The notes beneath the pieces were generated by a model. It searched no databases. It was given only the letters and a program-made list of their open reading frames with translations, and had not been told where the DNA came from. Positions 63,517 through 64,000 of a stretch of DNA of 64,000 nucleotides are shown here, piece by piece. The DNA comes from Trebouxia sp. TZW2008 (lineage: Eukaryota > Chlorophyta > Trebouxiophyceae > Trebouxiales > Trebouxiaceae): positions 229,625 to 293,624 of the forward strand of contig BDIU01000240.1 of the NCBI GenBank assembly GCA_002118135.1, given 5' to 3'. How positions within the stretch are numbered: the stretch's first letter is position 1; each line of letters opens with the position of its first letter. Both the position numbers and the translations under genes were made by a program.

Positions 63517-64000
63517 TGATAGCATTCTTGTGTACCTTTTGAGCCTTGCTGACACGGCTGCACTGCATCATCCCTTTTTCCTGGTGGGTTTTGAATGGAA
63601 AACCCGCTCACTTTACAAGCTGAACAAGCTCAAGTGCGATGAACGAATACTCAAAGCTGTGAAGCGTGAAAGAGCTTTCACAAGCCAGGCATCAAAAGTG
63701 TGCCATCAAATGAACACATGCACCAATGCACGAAGTCGAGCATTAAAACCAGAAAAGAAACAGACGACCCAGTGTCAGCAAAGCTGCACAGGGCTGCGTG
63801 AAGACAATTTCACAACAGCTCAGATTGCCGCTGCCCGCTGGGCAATTCTTGCACACAATGGCAACCGATGCCAGATTCTCATTGCTGTGTCTGCTTGGGT
63901 ATTTGCTGTTGAAACTGGAAACAGGTCCTGGACCAACCATTGCTCTTGTGGTTCTTTCGCTACGTGTGTGTCTAGGATTCAGACCGTTTCACTGCTGCAC
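63517..64000 (+). other. Long open frame without ATG at right edge (unresolved)
   Basis: From about 63517 to the window end one plus-strand frame has no stop for about 160 codons (for example GFEWKTRSLYKLNKLKCDER, later IAAARWAILAHNGNRCQIL). No ATG occurs near its start and I recognise no family. It could be an exon of a gene that continues to the right, or chance. The opposite strand is also open for 65 codons at 63743-63940. Confidence 0.3.

Overview
The window looks like nuclear DNA of a green alga. It is dense with split genes (about 90 introns inferred, GT-AG with three GC-AG), and its gene set is characteristic of Viridiplantae: plastid NDC1, a pTAC3/PAP1-type plastid transcription protein, and a plant-style fused methionine-salvage enzyme (DEP1). 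A chlorophyte, perhaps trebouxiophyte-like, is my guess; the species cannot be read from the sequence. Exons were placed by hand from homology, splice sites and reading-frame phase. They are predictions without transcript support, but in most genes every junction closes in phase.

Layout. 1-4262 (+) 3' part of NDC1; 4939-6365 (+) PEBP-family protein; 7467-11001 (+) oxysterol-binding-protein relative; 11597-12905 (-) TLDc protein; 13483-18447 (-) DEP1; 18816-20123 (+) membrin SNARE; 20942-22362 (-) NUP35; 22853-27919 (+) KLHDC4-type kelch protein; 28281-28919 (-) unknown membrane protein; 29444-31118 (-) Rpp21/Rpr2-type RNase P/MRP subunit with a long tail; 31344-32503 (+) SPC25; 33077-36588 (-) and 37016-41786 (+) two large orphan coiled-coil proteins, divergently transcribed; 42542-45455 (+) orphan acidic protein; 46466-47815 (+) three very small ORFs packed head to tail; 48564-53164 (-) RBM25; 53568-54455 (+) LSM12; 54957-62204 (-) PAP1/pTAC3; 62465-63439 (+) orphan Cys-motif protein; an unresolved open frame runs off the right edge.

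Many genes form divergent pairs over 225-490 bp (DEP1/membrin, NUP35/KLHDC4, RPP21/SPC25, the two coiled-coil genes, RBM25/LSM12, PAP1/orphan), suggesting shared bidirectional promoters. The genes are housekeeping and do not form one pathway: methionine salvage, plastid redox and transcription, lipid transfer, ER-Golgi traffic, nuclear pore, splicing, RNase P and kinetochore.

The most striking feature is structural. At eight exons in seven genes, the intron next to an exon carries one to three decayed tandem copies ('echoes') of a segment that straddles that exon's splice boundary. The true exon is usually the last copy of the array. The window also has five intronic pogo/Tigger-like miniature elements, several other dispersed repeats, and a possible polycistronic cluster of three tiny ORFs.
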